A DNA stretch of 64,000 nucleotides, from positions 1-64,000 of the forward strand of contig CAZXHT010000019.1 of NCBI GenBank assembly GCA_964640665.1. Direction: 5' to 3'. Both the position numbers and the translations under genes were made by a program. The notes beneath the pieces were generated by a model that worked only from the letters and a program-made list of their open reading frames with translations, did no database searches and was not told the DNA's origin. Below are positions 34,433 through 42,734 of this stretch, one piece after another; the first letter of the stretch is position 1, and each line of letters begins with the position of its first letter. The DNA is from DATKYQ01 sp964640665. Its GTDB lineage: Bacteria; Myxococcota; B64-G9.

Positions 34433-35506
34433 ATGAACCGACCCGGCTTGTGGGACCGTGCGGGTCGGATTGAGGCAGGTGCAGACTCAAAGATGGGCAA
34501 CGTTCGATACATTGAACCGTCCGCTCGTGTGGAGGCGGCCGAACAGGTATTTTCGTTCCTTGAAGAATACGGATTCGGCCTTGTGCAATCCGGCGACAAC
34601 TCGGTTCGTTTCGAATCCGGCAACATGTTTCTGACTGTTGTTTTCAAGCTGGACAACGACCGGGTCGACCTGTCCTTCGGCCCGTTAAGAGGCGAAAGGC
34701 AAGCTGGCGGTGTCTTCGATTCCGAAGACCTGGCCGAATTAGCCGAACCGCCGGGGCGCCTGCGTTGGCGGTTCGCGCGCGCCAGAAGCCCCGAACTGCT
34801 CATGTCGATCCTGGAAGGCTATGCGGGTTTGCTGCGAACCCGCGCCGTCGGTCTGCTGCGCGGTGCACCGGCGGTTTTCGAGAAATTGTCCCTGGCCCGC
34901 AAGGCACGCGAGAGACGGGCGGCAAGACAATTGAGCCGGCGTCTGGCTGTAAATTCCATTCGAGACGATGCGGACGGCGAGGAGACAGCCCATGTCGTGG
35001 TCGGACAACGTACACGACATACAATCGACGAGTGGTCAAACGTTCTGGACAGGGCCGAGCAAGAAGCCCATGCGCTTCTGTCCCTGTCGCTCGACAAAGA
35101 ACAGGCGGAAACGTGGGAGCAGAAGTTTTCTATGCTCGAACCCCACCCGTTGGATTACGAACGCGTGTTCAAAGGCCGGGCAGCTTCCAGTGCCTTGAAG
35201 GCCTACCTCGGTCTATGGGGTCAGATTCGCCCGGCCATAGTTCCCGGCCCCGATCACACCGAAGTCAAGGTCACAGCTTGCCTTTCAGAGTGGTTCGCCA
35301 GCGGCAACGCGCTCGCACGCCGCTTTCCGGAGAGCTACAATCAAATCGCCGGGTTGCTCGAGCCCGGAGTGATCTGGGTTGCCTGGAAATACGTTGGCCC
35401 GGGTAAACTGGAAAGCCTGGATTACGACGGTCTGGTGTGGCTCGATAACTACTTTGCCTGGTTTCCAAAACCATTCCATATACTTGCCTCCCTGGTAATG
35501 CAATGA
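34433..35506 (+). CDS. Hypothetical protein
   Basis: 357 residues from ATG 34433 (TTG 34394 and ATG 34493 are alternatives; none has a clear ribosome site). The N-terminal half (about 25-110) looks like a small alpha/beta domain (VEAAEQVFSFLEEYGFG, SGNMFLTVVFKLDNDRVDLSF). A charged middle (150-200) follows, then a helical C-terminal half with LGLWGQIRPAIVPGP and FPESYNQIAGLLEPG. No signal peptide or membrane helix. I do not recognise the family. It lies after Pit and 27 bp before an FHA gene on the same strand. Confidence 0.65.
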   Translation: MNRPGLWDRAGRIEAGADSKMGNVRYIEPSARVEAAEQVFSFLEEYGFGLVQSGDNSVRFESGNMFLTVVFKLDNDRVDLSFGPLRGERQAGGVFDSEDLAELAEPPGRLRWRFARARSPELLMSILEGYAGLLRTRAVGLLRGAPAVFEKLSLARKARERRAARQLSRRLAVNSIRDDADGEETAHVVVGQRTRHTIDEWSNVLDRAEQEAHALLSLSLDKEQAETWEQKFSMLEPHPLDYERVFKGRAASSALKAYLGLWGQIRPAIVPGPDHTEVKVTACLSEWFASGNALARRFPESYNQIAGLLEPGVIWVAWKYVGPGKLESLDYDGLVWLDNYFAWFPKPFHILASLVMQ

Positions 35507-35533
35507 AAGCAAGTGGAGATCTCAGGAGAAGTC

Positions 35534-36085
35534 ATGTCTGAAGAAAATCCGACTCAAACCAGGACCCTCACCCTGGGCGATTTTTTTGAAGACGCAGCGT
35601 CTTACGATGTCAAAGGCTTCGCCCTCCGCCACGGAGAGGCATATCTCATCCACCACGGCCCTCTGGGAAAAATCCGGGTGGTAAAGGACATGTCCTCGAC
35701 CCAGGCCATCGAGCACAAAGAAACCGCGCGTGCCTTCGACCCGGGCAAGGATTTCCTTGTTTTCCCGCTCAGCAAGGGTAAGGGCAAGTCGGAGGGAGAT
35801 GTTGTAATCCGGCTGGGCCGCGGTGGCCACAACGATATCGTAGTACCGGATGCATCCGTGTCGGACAACCACGCGTCTGTGGAAATCACAAAGCGCGGCC
35901 AGTTCCAGATTCAGGATCTGGGCTCGCGTAACGGAACCTTCGTCCAGGAGCAACAGGTGCCCGTTCAGGGATCCGGGCCCCCGGTTCGGCTCGAATCAGG
36001 CATCCGCATCCGGATTGGCGGATTGAACATGACCTTCCTGGAAGCCGCCGAGTTTCACAACCTGGTGATACAGTTGCTGGGTTGA
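35534..36085 (+). CDS. FHA-domain protein
   Basis: 183 residues. An N-terminal stretch of about 70 residues precedes a clear FHA domain (about 95-170): VIRLGRGGHNDIVVPD, SVSDNHASVEI and DLGSRNGTFVQ, where the usual S-R-x-H reads S-D-N-H, so the phosphothreonine contact from Arg is changed. ATG 35534 has AGGAGAA upstream. It is the third FHA protein in the window (also 23839 and 26226). Cytoplasmic signalling role inferred. It is followed by the tRNA-Sec gene. Confidence 0.85.
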   Translation: MSEENPTQTRTLTLGDFFEDAASYDVKGFALRHGEAYLIHHGPLGKIRVVKDMSSTQAIEHKETARAFDPGKDFLVFPLSKGKGKSEGDVVIRLGRGGHNDIVVPDASVSDNHASVEITKRGQFQIQDLGSRNGTFVQEQQVPVQGSGPPVRLESGIRIRIGGLNMTFLEAAEFHNLVIQLLG

Positions 36086-36126
36086 CAACGGCTCTCAGCA
36101 GCCAGTGGTAACATTCCACTTTGGAA

Positions 36127-36153
36127 TTGACAGCCTGCACCATCCCCCATAAG
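36127..36153 (+). promoter_or_regulatory. Candidate promoter of tRNA-Sec
   Basis: A perfect -35 TTGACA (36127-36132) and CATAAG (36148-36153, 4 of 6) stand 15 bp apart. The start of transcription would fall just before the tRNA at 36164. Spacing is a little short. Confidence 0.45.
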
Positions 36154-36163
36154 CTGCCTTCCT

Positions 36164-36261
36164 GGAAGTGCCAGGGTCACTGGTGGGCTCCCCGGGCTTC
36201 AAACCCGGTGTGACGTGCGAGCAGCGCGTTGGGTGGGTTCGATTCCCATGCACTTCCGCCA
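36164..36261 (+). tRNA. selC: Selenocysteine tRNA, anticodon TCA
   Basis: 98 bases with encoded CCA end. The acceptor stem is 8 bp (GGAAGTGC with GCACTTCC, discriminator G), the bacterial tRNA-Sec length. The anticodon stem CCGGG/CCCGG encloses C-T-TCA-A-A, anticodon TCA at 36199-36201, which reads UGA. A long extra arm (ACGTGC with GCGCGT, 36213-36229) and the T-loop TTCGATT complete it. It has the same layout as E. coli selC. It lets the cell insert selenocysteine at UGA with SelA, SelB and SelD, which are not in this window. This supports reading the TGA in the DUF1573 gene as a sense codon. Confidence 0.95.
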
Positions 36262-36330
36262 TTGAACTATTCGCGCGCCTATACGCGTCGCCGTGTGGCG
36301 GGGTTCTCGCGTTGGCGGGGGTCATATGCC

Positions 36331-37914
36331 ATGAAGCCGGAAGACAAAGGCAGGGTGCAGGTAGAGGTGGTTCAACGCATACTCGATCACTGGACCACGG
36401 ACGCCACATGTTGCGAGGAAGCCCTCTTCGATACCATTTACCACGAGCGGCGCCGGCTGGAGTCCGAGAAGAACAAGTCGCGGGCCAGGAAGGAAGGCGC
36501 TTTTTACGAGCGGATTTACCACCAGGCACTCAACGGCAAGAGCGCTTCTCATCGCCAGTTGCTCAAAGAAGTGATCCGCTTCTTCTCCAACGAGGTGTTG
36601 GGACACTTCGACCCGCGCGTCTACTCCCTTGCCACGCGCATAATTCCCACCGGTCTGTGCCTGCTGCTGAACACCGTAAGCCCGCTGCGCCTCGTCGAAA
36701 CCCTCCAGGGAGCCGACGGCCTTGCTGACCAGTTGGTGATCGGAGGCGAAATCGAGGCTTTGCGCCGGGTCGCCAAGATGGGGACTACTATCCTGGTTCC
36801 CACCCACTCGAGCAACCTCGACAGCATCCTGATAGGTTTCGCATTGTATCGCCTGGGCCTGCCGCCGTACACCTACGGCGCGGGATTGAACCTTTTCTCA
36901 AACAGGCTGATCGGCTTCTTCATGCATAACCTGGGCGCCTATAAAGTCGACCGGCTCAAGAAGGCGCCCGTCTACAAGGACGTGCTCAAGACCTATGCCG
37001 GCTACACCATGGAGCTGGGCTACCACAACCTGTTTTTCCCCGGCGGTACCCGCAGCCGTTCCGGCGCGGTGGAGAGCAAGCTCAAGATGGGCCTGCTGGG
37101 CATGGGCCTGGACGCCTACATTCACAACCTTGCGGCCGGCAAGGAGCGACCCGACATTTTCGTCGTTCCCTGCACGATCAACTACCAGCTGGTCCTCGAA
37201 GCGGAGACGCTGATCGACGATCACCTCAAAGATGTCGGCAAAAGCCGCTACATTATCGAGGATGATGAATTCTCAAGACCGAAGCGCATCTTCGAGTTCA
37301 TCCGGCAGCTCTTCTCGTTGCACTCGACAATTCACCTGGTCATTTCCAGCCCGCTGGACGTTTTCGGCAATCTTGTGGACGACAAGGGAGTCTCCCGCGA
37401 TCGGCGCGGTCGGCCGGTCGATCGCTCACGTTACGTGATTGATGCCGGCGGCCGGCCGGTGTTCGATGCACAGCGCGACCGGGAATACACCCGGGAATTG
37501 GCCAGCTCGATCGGCGCGGCCTATCGCAGGGACACGGTGATCAAATCAACCAACCTCCTGTCCCGGGCGGTCTTCAAACTGCTCGGCGACAAGAACCCCG
37601 GGCTCGATCTCTATCGCCTGCTGCGCGGCGTCGGCGTGGAGGAAAGCTTTTCGCTGGCCGATGTCTACCGCAGCGTCGAGGATACGCTTGATACGGTACA
37701 CATGCTCAACCAGCGCGGCAAGTTGCGTATAGACGACATCGTGACCCGCAAGGACCCGGTAGCCATCGTATCCGAGGCACTGGCTCACCTGGGCACCTAT
37801 CATCGCAAGCCGGCCCTGGTTCGCCGCGGAGATCGCCTCTTCCACGTCGATCGCACCCTGCTCCTCTATTATCAGAATCGTCTGGCGGGTACAGAGAACG
37901 GAGAGCTGGCATGA
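36331..37914 (+). CDS. PlsB-like glycerol-3-phosphate acyltransferase
   Basis: 527 residues. Acyltransferase motifs: H159-S-S-N-L-D164 (HX4D), the GAGLNLF region, FFPGGTRSRSG (235-245, motif III) and FVVPCTINY (motif IV). Length and C-terminal extension fit the PlsB/GPAT group rather than the short PlsC. It should acylate sn-glycerol-3-phosphate at the membrane. ATG 36331 is preceded by a G-rich stretch (GGCGGGGG); the frame is open further upstream into the tRNA, which is rejected. It overlaps the second gpsA by 4 bp, whose product is its likely substrate. Longer-chain wax-type acyltransferases are a less likely alternative. Confidence 0.85.
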   Translation: MKPEDKGRVQVEVVQRILDHWTTDATCCEEALFDTIYHERRRLESEKNKSRARKEGAFYERIYHQALNGKSASHRQLLKEVIRFFSNEVLGHFDPRVYSLATRIIPTGLCLLLNTVSPLRLVETLQGADGLADQLVIGGEIEALRRVAKMGTTILVPTHSSNLDSILIGFALYRLGLPPYTYGAGLNLFSNRLIGFFMHNLGAYKVDRLKKAPVYKDVLKTYAGYTMELGYHNLFFPGGTRSRSGAVESKLKMGLLGMGLDAYIHNLAAGKERPDIFVVPCTINYQLVLEAETLIDDHLKDVGKSRYIIEDDEFSRPKRIFEFIRQLFSLHSTIHLVISSPLDVFGNLVDDKGVSRDRRGRPVDRSRYVIDAGGRPVFDAQRDREYTRELASSIGAAYRRDTVIKSTNLLSRAVFKLLGDKNPGLDLYRLLRGVGVEESFSLADVYRSVEDTLDTVHMLNQRGKLRIDDIVTRKDPVAIVSEALAHLGTYHRKPALVRRGDRLFHVDRTLLLYYQNRLAGTENGELA

Positions 37915-38951
37915 GCGGCGCTTCAGGGAAGGATCACGAGGGCCTCGATATCCTGGTGGTCGGCGGCGGGACTTTCGGCACAGCCCTGGCCTCGATACTC
38001 TCAGAGATGAAACGCCGGGTGCTCTTGTGGGTTCGCCGTCCCGAGCAGGCCGAGGAGATCAACTCGAAGCACACCAACTCGCGTTACCTGGACGGGTTCG
38101 AACTGCCGCTGAATCTCAGGGCCACAACGCTTCTGGAAGAGTCGATTCGCAGGACGCCGATCGTCTTGATCGTGGTTCCCTCGAAGTCTTTCAGGGAGAT
38201 AGCCCGTCGAATCGGAAACACGGCCAAAGGCAACCAGATTCTTGTCCACGCGACCAAGGGCATCGAAATCGATACTTTCAAGCGCATGTCCGAGGTCCTG
38301 AAGGAAGAGACATGCGCCTTGAAGATCGGCGCCCTGAGCGGTCCCAACCTGGCACGCGAAATCATGGGTGGCCAACCATCCGGAGCGCTCTTGGCTTCGC
38401 GTTACGACGAGGTGGCCACGACACTCCAGCCGCTTTTCGTCTCCAGCCGCATGCGCATCTACAGCGGCCGGGACGTGATTGGCACCGAGATCGCGGGCTC
38501 ATTCAAGAACATCATCGCCATCGCGGCCGGAGTGGCGGACGGCATGAAATTGGGCGATAACGCCAAGTCTCTGCTGGTCACCAGGGGATTGAGCGAAATG
38601 GCTCGCTTTGGCGTCGCCCTCGGCGCCGACGTCTTCACCTTCGGGGGTCTGGCCGGAATCGGCGACCTGATGGCCACCTGCGCTTCGAAACTCAGCCGTA
38701 ACCACCAGGTTGGCGAGCGCCTGGCAGGGGGCGAGGAGATTTCAGGGATCCTGGACGGCATGACCCAGGTTGCCGAGGGAGTGCCGACCACCAGGGCCGT
38801 TCACGCTCAGGCCCTGCAGATGAATATCGAACTGCCCATCGTCAGGGCGGTGCATGGAATACTGTACGAGGACTGGAGTTGCAACGAGGCGCTCATCAGG
38901 CTGATGTCCCTTCCGGCCGAGAAGGAACTCGCCGTTTTGAGCTACCGGTGA
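37911..38951 (+). CDS. gpsA: Glycerol-3-phosphate dehydrogenase, second copy
   Basis: 346 residues. GGGTFGTALASIL binds NAD(P), followed by ATKGIE, ALSGPNLAREI, the catalytic-Lys region GSFKNIIAIAAGVADGMKLGDN and GIGDLMATCASKLSRNH. It is diverged from the copy at 26981-27991 (F for W in the first motif, GPN for GPS) but keeps the catalytic residues, so it is probably active. It overlaps the PlsB-like gene by 4 bp and is followed after 4 bp by a phosphatase, so its product is likely fed to that acyltransferase. Confidence 0.9.
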   Translation: MSGASGKDHEGLDILVVGGGTFGTALASILSEMKRRVLLWVRRPEQAEEINSKHTNSRYLDGFELPLNLRATTLLEESIRRTPIVLIVVPSKSFREIARRIGNTAKGNQILVHATKGIEIDTFKRMSEVLKEETCALKIGALSGPNLAREIMGGQPSGALLASRYDEVATTLQPLFVSSRMRIYSGRDVIGTEIAGSFKNIIAIAAGVADGMKLGDNAKSLLVTRGLSEMARFGVALGADVFTFGGLAGIGDLMATCASKLSRNHQVGERLAGGEEISGILDGMTQVAEGVPTTRAVHAQALQMNIELPIVRAVHGILYEDWSCNEALIRLMSLPAEKELAVLSYR

Positions 38952-38955
38952 CGGC

Positions 38956-39870
38956 ATGTTGCAGTGTTACCCACTTAGCCTGGAAGAGCAGCGAACCTAT
39001 GCGGACGATTTCGACGGCAAGGTCTTCGTCTGGGACATAGACAAGACCTATCTGGCCACCCGTTTCTCATCACTCAAGGGAGTGGCGCGCATTCCACTGG
39101 AGTTTGCCGTAGACAAGAAGGCCATAGCGGGAATGCCCGAGGTGCTGCGCGGCCTGCGCCGCGGCGCCGGCCGCACCTTCGCGGCCGCCCCGATCTACTT
39201 TGTCTCGGCCAGTCCGCCGCAGATGCGGCGGGTGATCGAGCGCAAGATGCTCATGGACGGCGTCGAGTACGACGGGATAGCTTTCAAGGACTGGGCCGCG
39301 ACGATTCTCGGATTGCGACCGGGCAGGTTGCGCGAGCAGGTGGGGTTCAAGCTATGCGCCCTGTTGACTACGCGCCAGAACCGCTCGCGTTCGAGAGAGT
39401 ATCTCTTTGGTGACGACGTCGAGAGCGACGCCGAGGCTTTTCACCTCTATGCCCGTTTGCTGGCGGGCGAGCTTTCGGCCGGAGAGGCCGAGGAGGTGAT
39501 GAAAACCGCCGGTGTCAAGAAAGACGATCGCGACTGTGTCCGCGCGCTATTGGATCGTCTGGGCGAGAAGCGCGGCTCGGTGGAGCGCATTTTCATTCAT
39601 CTGGCGGCGCAGTCCGCGCCGGAGCGCTTCGCCGACTTGGCACCGGCGGTGGTTCCGGTAAAGGACGCCTTCCAGCTGGCGTTGGCCTGCTACGAACTGG
39701 GTCTGCTGCGCGCCGAGGCCGTCGGCCGCGCGCTGGATGCCTGCCGGGCCTCCCTGCCGCAGTTTGAAAAAGAGGAGTCAGGCCGGGACGCACTGGAACG
39801 CGGCCTGATCTCGAAAGACAGCTACTCGAAAAGTACTTTTCTCAGTTCATCGGCGTCGCCGGCGAGGTAG
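38956..39870 (+). CDS. App1-like (DUF2183) phosphatase domain protein
   Basis: 304 residues. A HAD-type active site F-V-W-D27-I-D29-K-T31 near the start, YFVSASPPQMRRVIE and LFGDDVESDAEAF match the DUF2183/App1 phosphatase pattern; yeast App1 dephosphorylates phosphatidate. The C-terminal 120 residues are helical and unassigned. Context with a GPAT and GpsA supports a lipid-phosphate substrate, but this is an inference. ATG 38956 follows GpsA by 4 bp. The last 49 bp overlap the converging gph gene, an unusually long tail overlap. Confidence 0.7.
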   Translation: MLQCYPLSLEEQRTYADDFDGKVFVWDIDKTYLATRFSSLKGVARIPLEFAVDKKAIAGMPEVLRGLRRGAGRTFAAAPIYFVSASPPQMRRVIERKMLMDGVEYDGIAFKDWAATILGLRPGRLREQVGFKLCALLTTRQNRSRSREYLFGDDVESDAEAFHLYARLLAGELSAGEAEEVMKTAGVKKDDRDCVRALLDRLGEKRGSVERIFIHLAAQSAPERFADLAPAVVPVKDAFQLALACYELGLLRAEAVGRALDACRASLPQFEKEESGRDALERGLISKDSYSKSTFLSSSASPAR

Positions 39871-40472
39871 TCCGGCTGGGCTGTTTTCACGGGCGCGGAT
39901 CCTACGAAGCCCCACAGAACTCCGCAGGTGGACATCCCGGCGGCGCGGCCGGCCTGAATGTCGTTATGGTAATCGCCGATCATGATGCCGGCTGCGGGGG
40001 GCCGGCCGAGTTTTTTACAAGCCGCAAGAACCGGCTCGGGATTGGGCTTCAGGTTTTCGGTTTCGTCTCCGCCTATCAGCACTCCGATGCGGTCTGACAG
40101 GGACAGCCCGTCGAGAATCATGCGGGCGAAGTAACCCGGTTTATTGGTCACCACGCCCACCCGGGCGGGCCGCAGATCGCGCAGGATCCCAAGCAGGCCG
40201 GGGTAGGGGCGGGTGTTATCGAGGGCATGCTCGCGGTAGTAGGCCCTGAACAGCTTGATTTGCTCGTCGACGTCGTCGCGCCCAAGCCTTTCTAAGACTC
40301 GTTCCATCAGCCGGCGTACGCCGTCGCCCACGTAGCCGAGCACTTCTTCCTGCGGCAGGGGCGCCAGGCAGAGATCCTCCAGGGTGTGGTTTACGGCTGC
40401 GGCGATATCCCGGCCGGAATCCACCAGCGTGCCGTCCAGATCGAAAAGAACAGGATCGAAGCGTATCTTCAT
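39822..40472 (-). CDS. gph: Phosphoglycolate phosphatase-like HAD hydrolase
   Basis: 216 residues. Motif I FDLDGTLVDSGRD, cap with VGDGVRRLMERVL (Gph-type), motif II VVTNKPGY, Lys in LKPNPEP and motif IV IGDYHNDIQAGRAAG. The Gph/PGP family clears 2-phosphoglycolate arising from DNA repair, and paralogues act on other small phosphates. ATG 40472. Divergent from the GT2 gene, with about 30 bp between the ATGs. Confidence 0.9.
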   Translation of the reverse strand: MKIRFDPVLFDLDGTLVDSGRDIAAAVNHTLEDLCLAPLPQEEVLGYVGDGVRRLMERVLERLGRDDVDEQIKLFRAYYREHALDNTRPYPGLLGILRDLRPARVGVVTNKPGYFARMILDGLSLSDRIGVLIGGDETENLKPNPEPVLAACKKLGRPPAAGIMIGDYHNDIQAGRAAGMSTCGVLWGFVGSAPVKTAQPDYLAGDADELRKVLFE

Positions 40473-40501
40473 GTCGGAAGAATAACACGCTTAGGCTTGA
40501 C

Positions 40502-41731
40502 ATGAAACGCCGTTCGAGGCATTTTCCTGGAAAGGAGCGGTGGCCGGTGCAGGAGCTTTTCTGGATCACGGTTGGTGTCGCGGGGGTCTGGTTGGTGATC
40601 TTTGTATCCAGCCTTTTCGAAATGCGCTCGTTGCAGAGAATCAGACCGGCTCGCGGCGCGAGCCATGGGCATCTCCCGCGGGTAAGCGTGATCGTCCCGG
40701 CCCGCGACGAGGAGGCCAACATCATAGCTTGCCTGGAGTCGCTGCTCAGCCAGGATCACACCGATATCGAGGTCATAGTGGTTGACGACGGTTCCTCCGA
40801 CCGCACCGCCGACCTGGTTACCCGCATGTCCCGCCAGGATTACCGCGTGCGCCTGGTTCGCCTGGGCGATCTTCCGGCCGGCTGGACGGGCAAGTGCAAC
40901 GCTGCTTACCAGGGAGTAGTCAAGGGGCATCCCAGGGGTGAGTGGCTGCTGTTCACCGACGCGGACACGCTGCACGAGTCACAGAGCATCAGCGCCCCGC
41001 TGCAGGTCGCACTCGACCGTAATCTCGATTTCGTCTCGTTGATTCCGCATCTAGAGGCCCGCAGTTTCTGGGAACGTCTGATGCAGCCGACGATGGCGGC
41101 CTTGATCGCGATGTTCCAGAAGCCGGCTCGGGTAAACGACCCGCGCTTGCCGGACATTTTCGCCAACGGGCAGTACATCCTGGTTCGCAAGGCAACATAT
41201 GATCGGGTGGGCGGGCACGCGGCAGTTGCCGGCAAGGTTCTTGAGGATGTCGAGTTGGCCAAGGCCGTAAGCGCTTCTGGCGGGCGGGTTTTTCTGGCTT
41301 TGGGGCGCGATCTTTTCTCGACCCGCATGTATACAAACTTACATTCCCTGATCGAGGGTTGGGCCAAGAACTTCTACATGATCCTCGGCTCGAAATTGCC
41401 GCGGGTCATCCTGGCGGTGAGCGCGGGGTTTATGCTCGGTATATGGCCGGCGATCTTCGGACTGACTGCGGCGGGCTCGCTGCTGCTTGATCTGCGCCCC
41501 TGGCCGCAGACATACTTGTGGGCCATGGTCGGCGTCTATGTCCTTGTGCTCATCTTCCAGATCGTGCTACGCCACTTGAATCGCTGGTACCCGCGCTATG
41601 CGCCCCTCGCTCCACTGGGGAGCCTGCTGGCCGGTTACGTGTTGCTGCACTCGGCCCGGCTTCATCGCACGGGTTCCGGCGTGCGCTGGAAAGGGCGGGT
41701 GGTGTTCGACGACAAGGAAAATGGTGGATGA
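40502..41731 (+). CDS. Membrane-bound family 2 glycosyltransferase (HpnB/CrtQ-like)
   Basis: 409 residues. An N-terminal membrane helix (about 20-40), a GT2 domain with SVIVPARDEEANI, VVDDGSSDRT and LLFTDADTLH (DxD), KVLEDVELAKAV, then three C-terminal helices. This layout resembles hopanoid-linked HpnB and CrtQ-like enzymes that transfer sugar to a lipid; no hopanoid genes are near. ATG 40502 lacks a ribosome site, while GTG 40547 has AAGGAG nine bases upstream and may be the true start (394 residues). It overlaps the Fis-like gene by 4 bp. Confidence 0.85.
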   Translation: MKRRSRHFPGKERWPVQELFWITVGVAGVWLVIFVSSLFEMRSLQRIRPARGASHGHLPRVSVIVPARDEEANIIACLESLLSQDHTDIEVIVVDDGSSDRTADLVTRMSRQDYRVRLVRLGDLPAGWTGKCNAAYQGVVKGHPRGEWLLFTDADTLHESQSISAPLQVALDRNLDFVSLIPHLEARSFWERLMQPTMAALIAMFQKPARVNDPRLPDIFANGQYILVRKATYDRVGGHAAVAGKVLEDVELAKAVSASGGRVFLALGRDLFSTRMYTNLHSLIEGWAKNFYMILGSKLPRVILAVSAGFMLGIWPAIFGLTAAGSLLLDLRPWPQTYLWAMVGVYVLVLIFQIVLRHLNRWYPRYAPLAPLGSLLAGYVLLHSARLHRTGSGVRWKGRVVFDDKENGG

Positions 41732-41994
41732 ACGCCGAGCAGCAAACGATTGAGCGCATGCCGCTTTCCGATCTTCTTGGTAAAAGGCTCGGTCGCCTAT
41801 TGGACCAGCTTGACACACATCGCGTGCCGCACCTCTACCGGCTGGTGCTCGACGAAGTCGAGAGAGTGCTGATCGAGCAGGCCTTGCGTCGATCGGGAGG
41901 ATCGCGAAAGCTGGCAGCCGAGATACTCGGTATACATCGAAACAGCCTACGCAACCGGATCAGAGCGTTGGGCATCGAAAAACAGCGCTCATGA
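41728..41994 (+). CDS. Fis-family helix-turn-helix protein
   Basis: 88 residues. The C-terminal 45 residues are the Fis/NtrC-type HTH (VERVLIEQALRRSGGSRKLAAEILGIHRNSLRNRIRALGIE, given here as its two flanks VERVLIEQAL and NRIRALGIE), and the N-terminal part fits the Fis dimer region. It should bind DNA as a dimer, as nucleoid protein or regulator; targets unknown. ATG overlaps the GT2 stop, and its own stop overlaps thiD by 4 bp, so it is translated as part of the GT2-fis-thiD unit. Confidence 0.85.
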   Translation: MNAEQQTIERMPLSDLLGKRLGRLLDQLDTHRVPHLYRLVLDEVERVLIEQALRRSGGSRKLAAEILGIHRNSLRNRIRALGIEKQRS

Positions 41995-42734
41995 AACCGT
42001 TTTGTCTTTCAATCGCCGGGTTCGATCCTTCCGCCGGGGCGGGCGTTCTCGCGGACGTCGAGACTTTCACCGCCCTGGGGGTCGGCTCGGCGGCGGTGGT
42101 CACAGCCATCACCGCGCAGAACAGCAGGCGTGTTGACGGCGTGCATCCCCTGGCCGCAAACTGGGTGCTCAAGCAGGCAGACATGCTTCTCGAAGAGGGT
42201 TCGCCCGCGGCCGTCAAGATTGGCTTGCTTGGTTCGGCGGTTGTGGCGCGCGCCGTTGCAAGCCTGCTGGATCGGTTGCCGGGCGTGCCGGTAGTGCTCG
42301 ACCCGGTACTGCGGGCCTCGGCGGGCGCCGAGTTGCTGCCACCCGCCGAGATCAAAACTGTGCGTGAGTTACTGTTCGAACGTGCGACGGTTATCACCCC
42401 AAACGCCCAGGAGGCCGGGGCGCTGATCGGCCGCAAGGTAGTCGGCAGCCGCGGTATGAGGCGTGCGGCCCGCGATCTTTTCGCATCCGGTCCACGGGCC
42501 GTGGTGGTGACAGGCGGCGATCGCCGCGGAAACCCGCTGGACGTGCTGTTCGACGGACGGGAAGTCGTGGAATACGGCGACCGGCGCATCCCCGCAGGAC
42601 CGGTGCGCGGGACCGGCTGCCGGTTCAGTTCGGCCCTGGCAGCCGGCCTGGCCCAAGGCCTGTCATTACGCCGGGCGGTGCAGGGCGCGCGGCGCTACGT
42701 GCGGCGCTACCTGCGAGCGCAGCTCGGTTTATAG
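41991..42734 (+). CDS. thiD: Hydroxymethylpyrimidine (phosphate) kinase
   Basis: 247 residues of the ribokinase fold. AGFDPSAGAGVLADVETF near the start, VVTAITAQNS, VLDPVLRASAG, ITPNAQEAGAL and the catalytic GTGCRFSSALAAGLAQG. It phosphorylates HMP and HMP-P for thiamine synthesis in the cytoplasm. No other thi gene is near. It overlaps the Fis-like gene by 4 bp at the start and the converging response-regulator gene by 6 bp at the end. Confidence 0.92.
   Translation: MKPFCLSIAGFDPSAGAGVLADVETFTALGVGSAAVVTAITAQNSRRVDGVHPLAANWVLKQADMLLEEGSPAAVKIGLLGSAVVARAVASLLDRLPGVPVVLDPVLRASAGAELLPPAEIKTVRELLFERATVITPNAQEAGALIGRKVVGSRGMRRAARDLFASGPRAVVVTGGDRRGNPLDVLFDGREVVEYGDRRIPAGPVRGTGCRFSSALAAGLAQGLSLRRAVQGARRYVRRYLRAQLGL

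Noticed and set aside
36164..36261. A suppressor or degenerate tRNA-Ser with anticodon TCA
   Set aside because: The acceptor stem is 8 bp and the overall layout equals bacterial tRNA-Sec.
36229..36330. Upstream start of the PlsB-like gene
   Set aside because: It would begin inside the tRNA-Sec gene.
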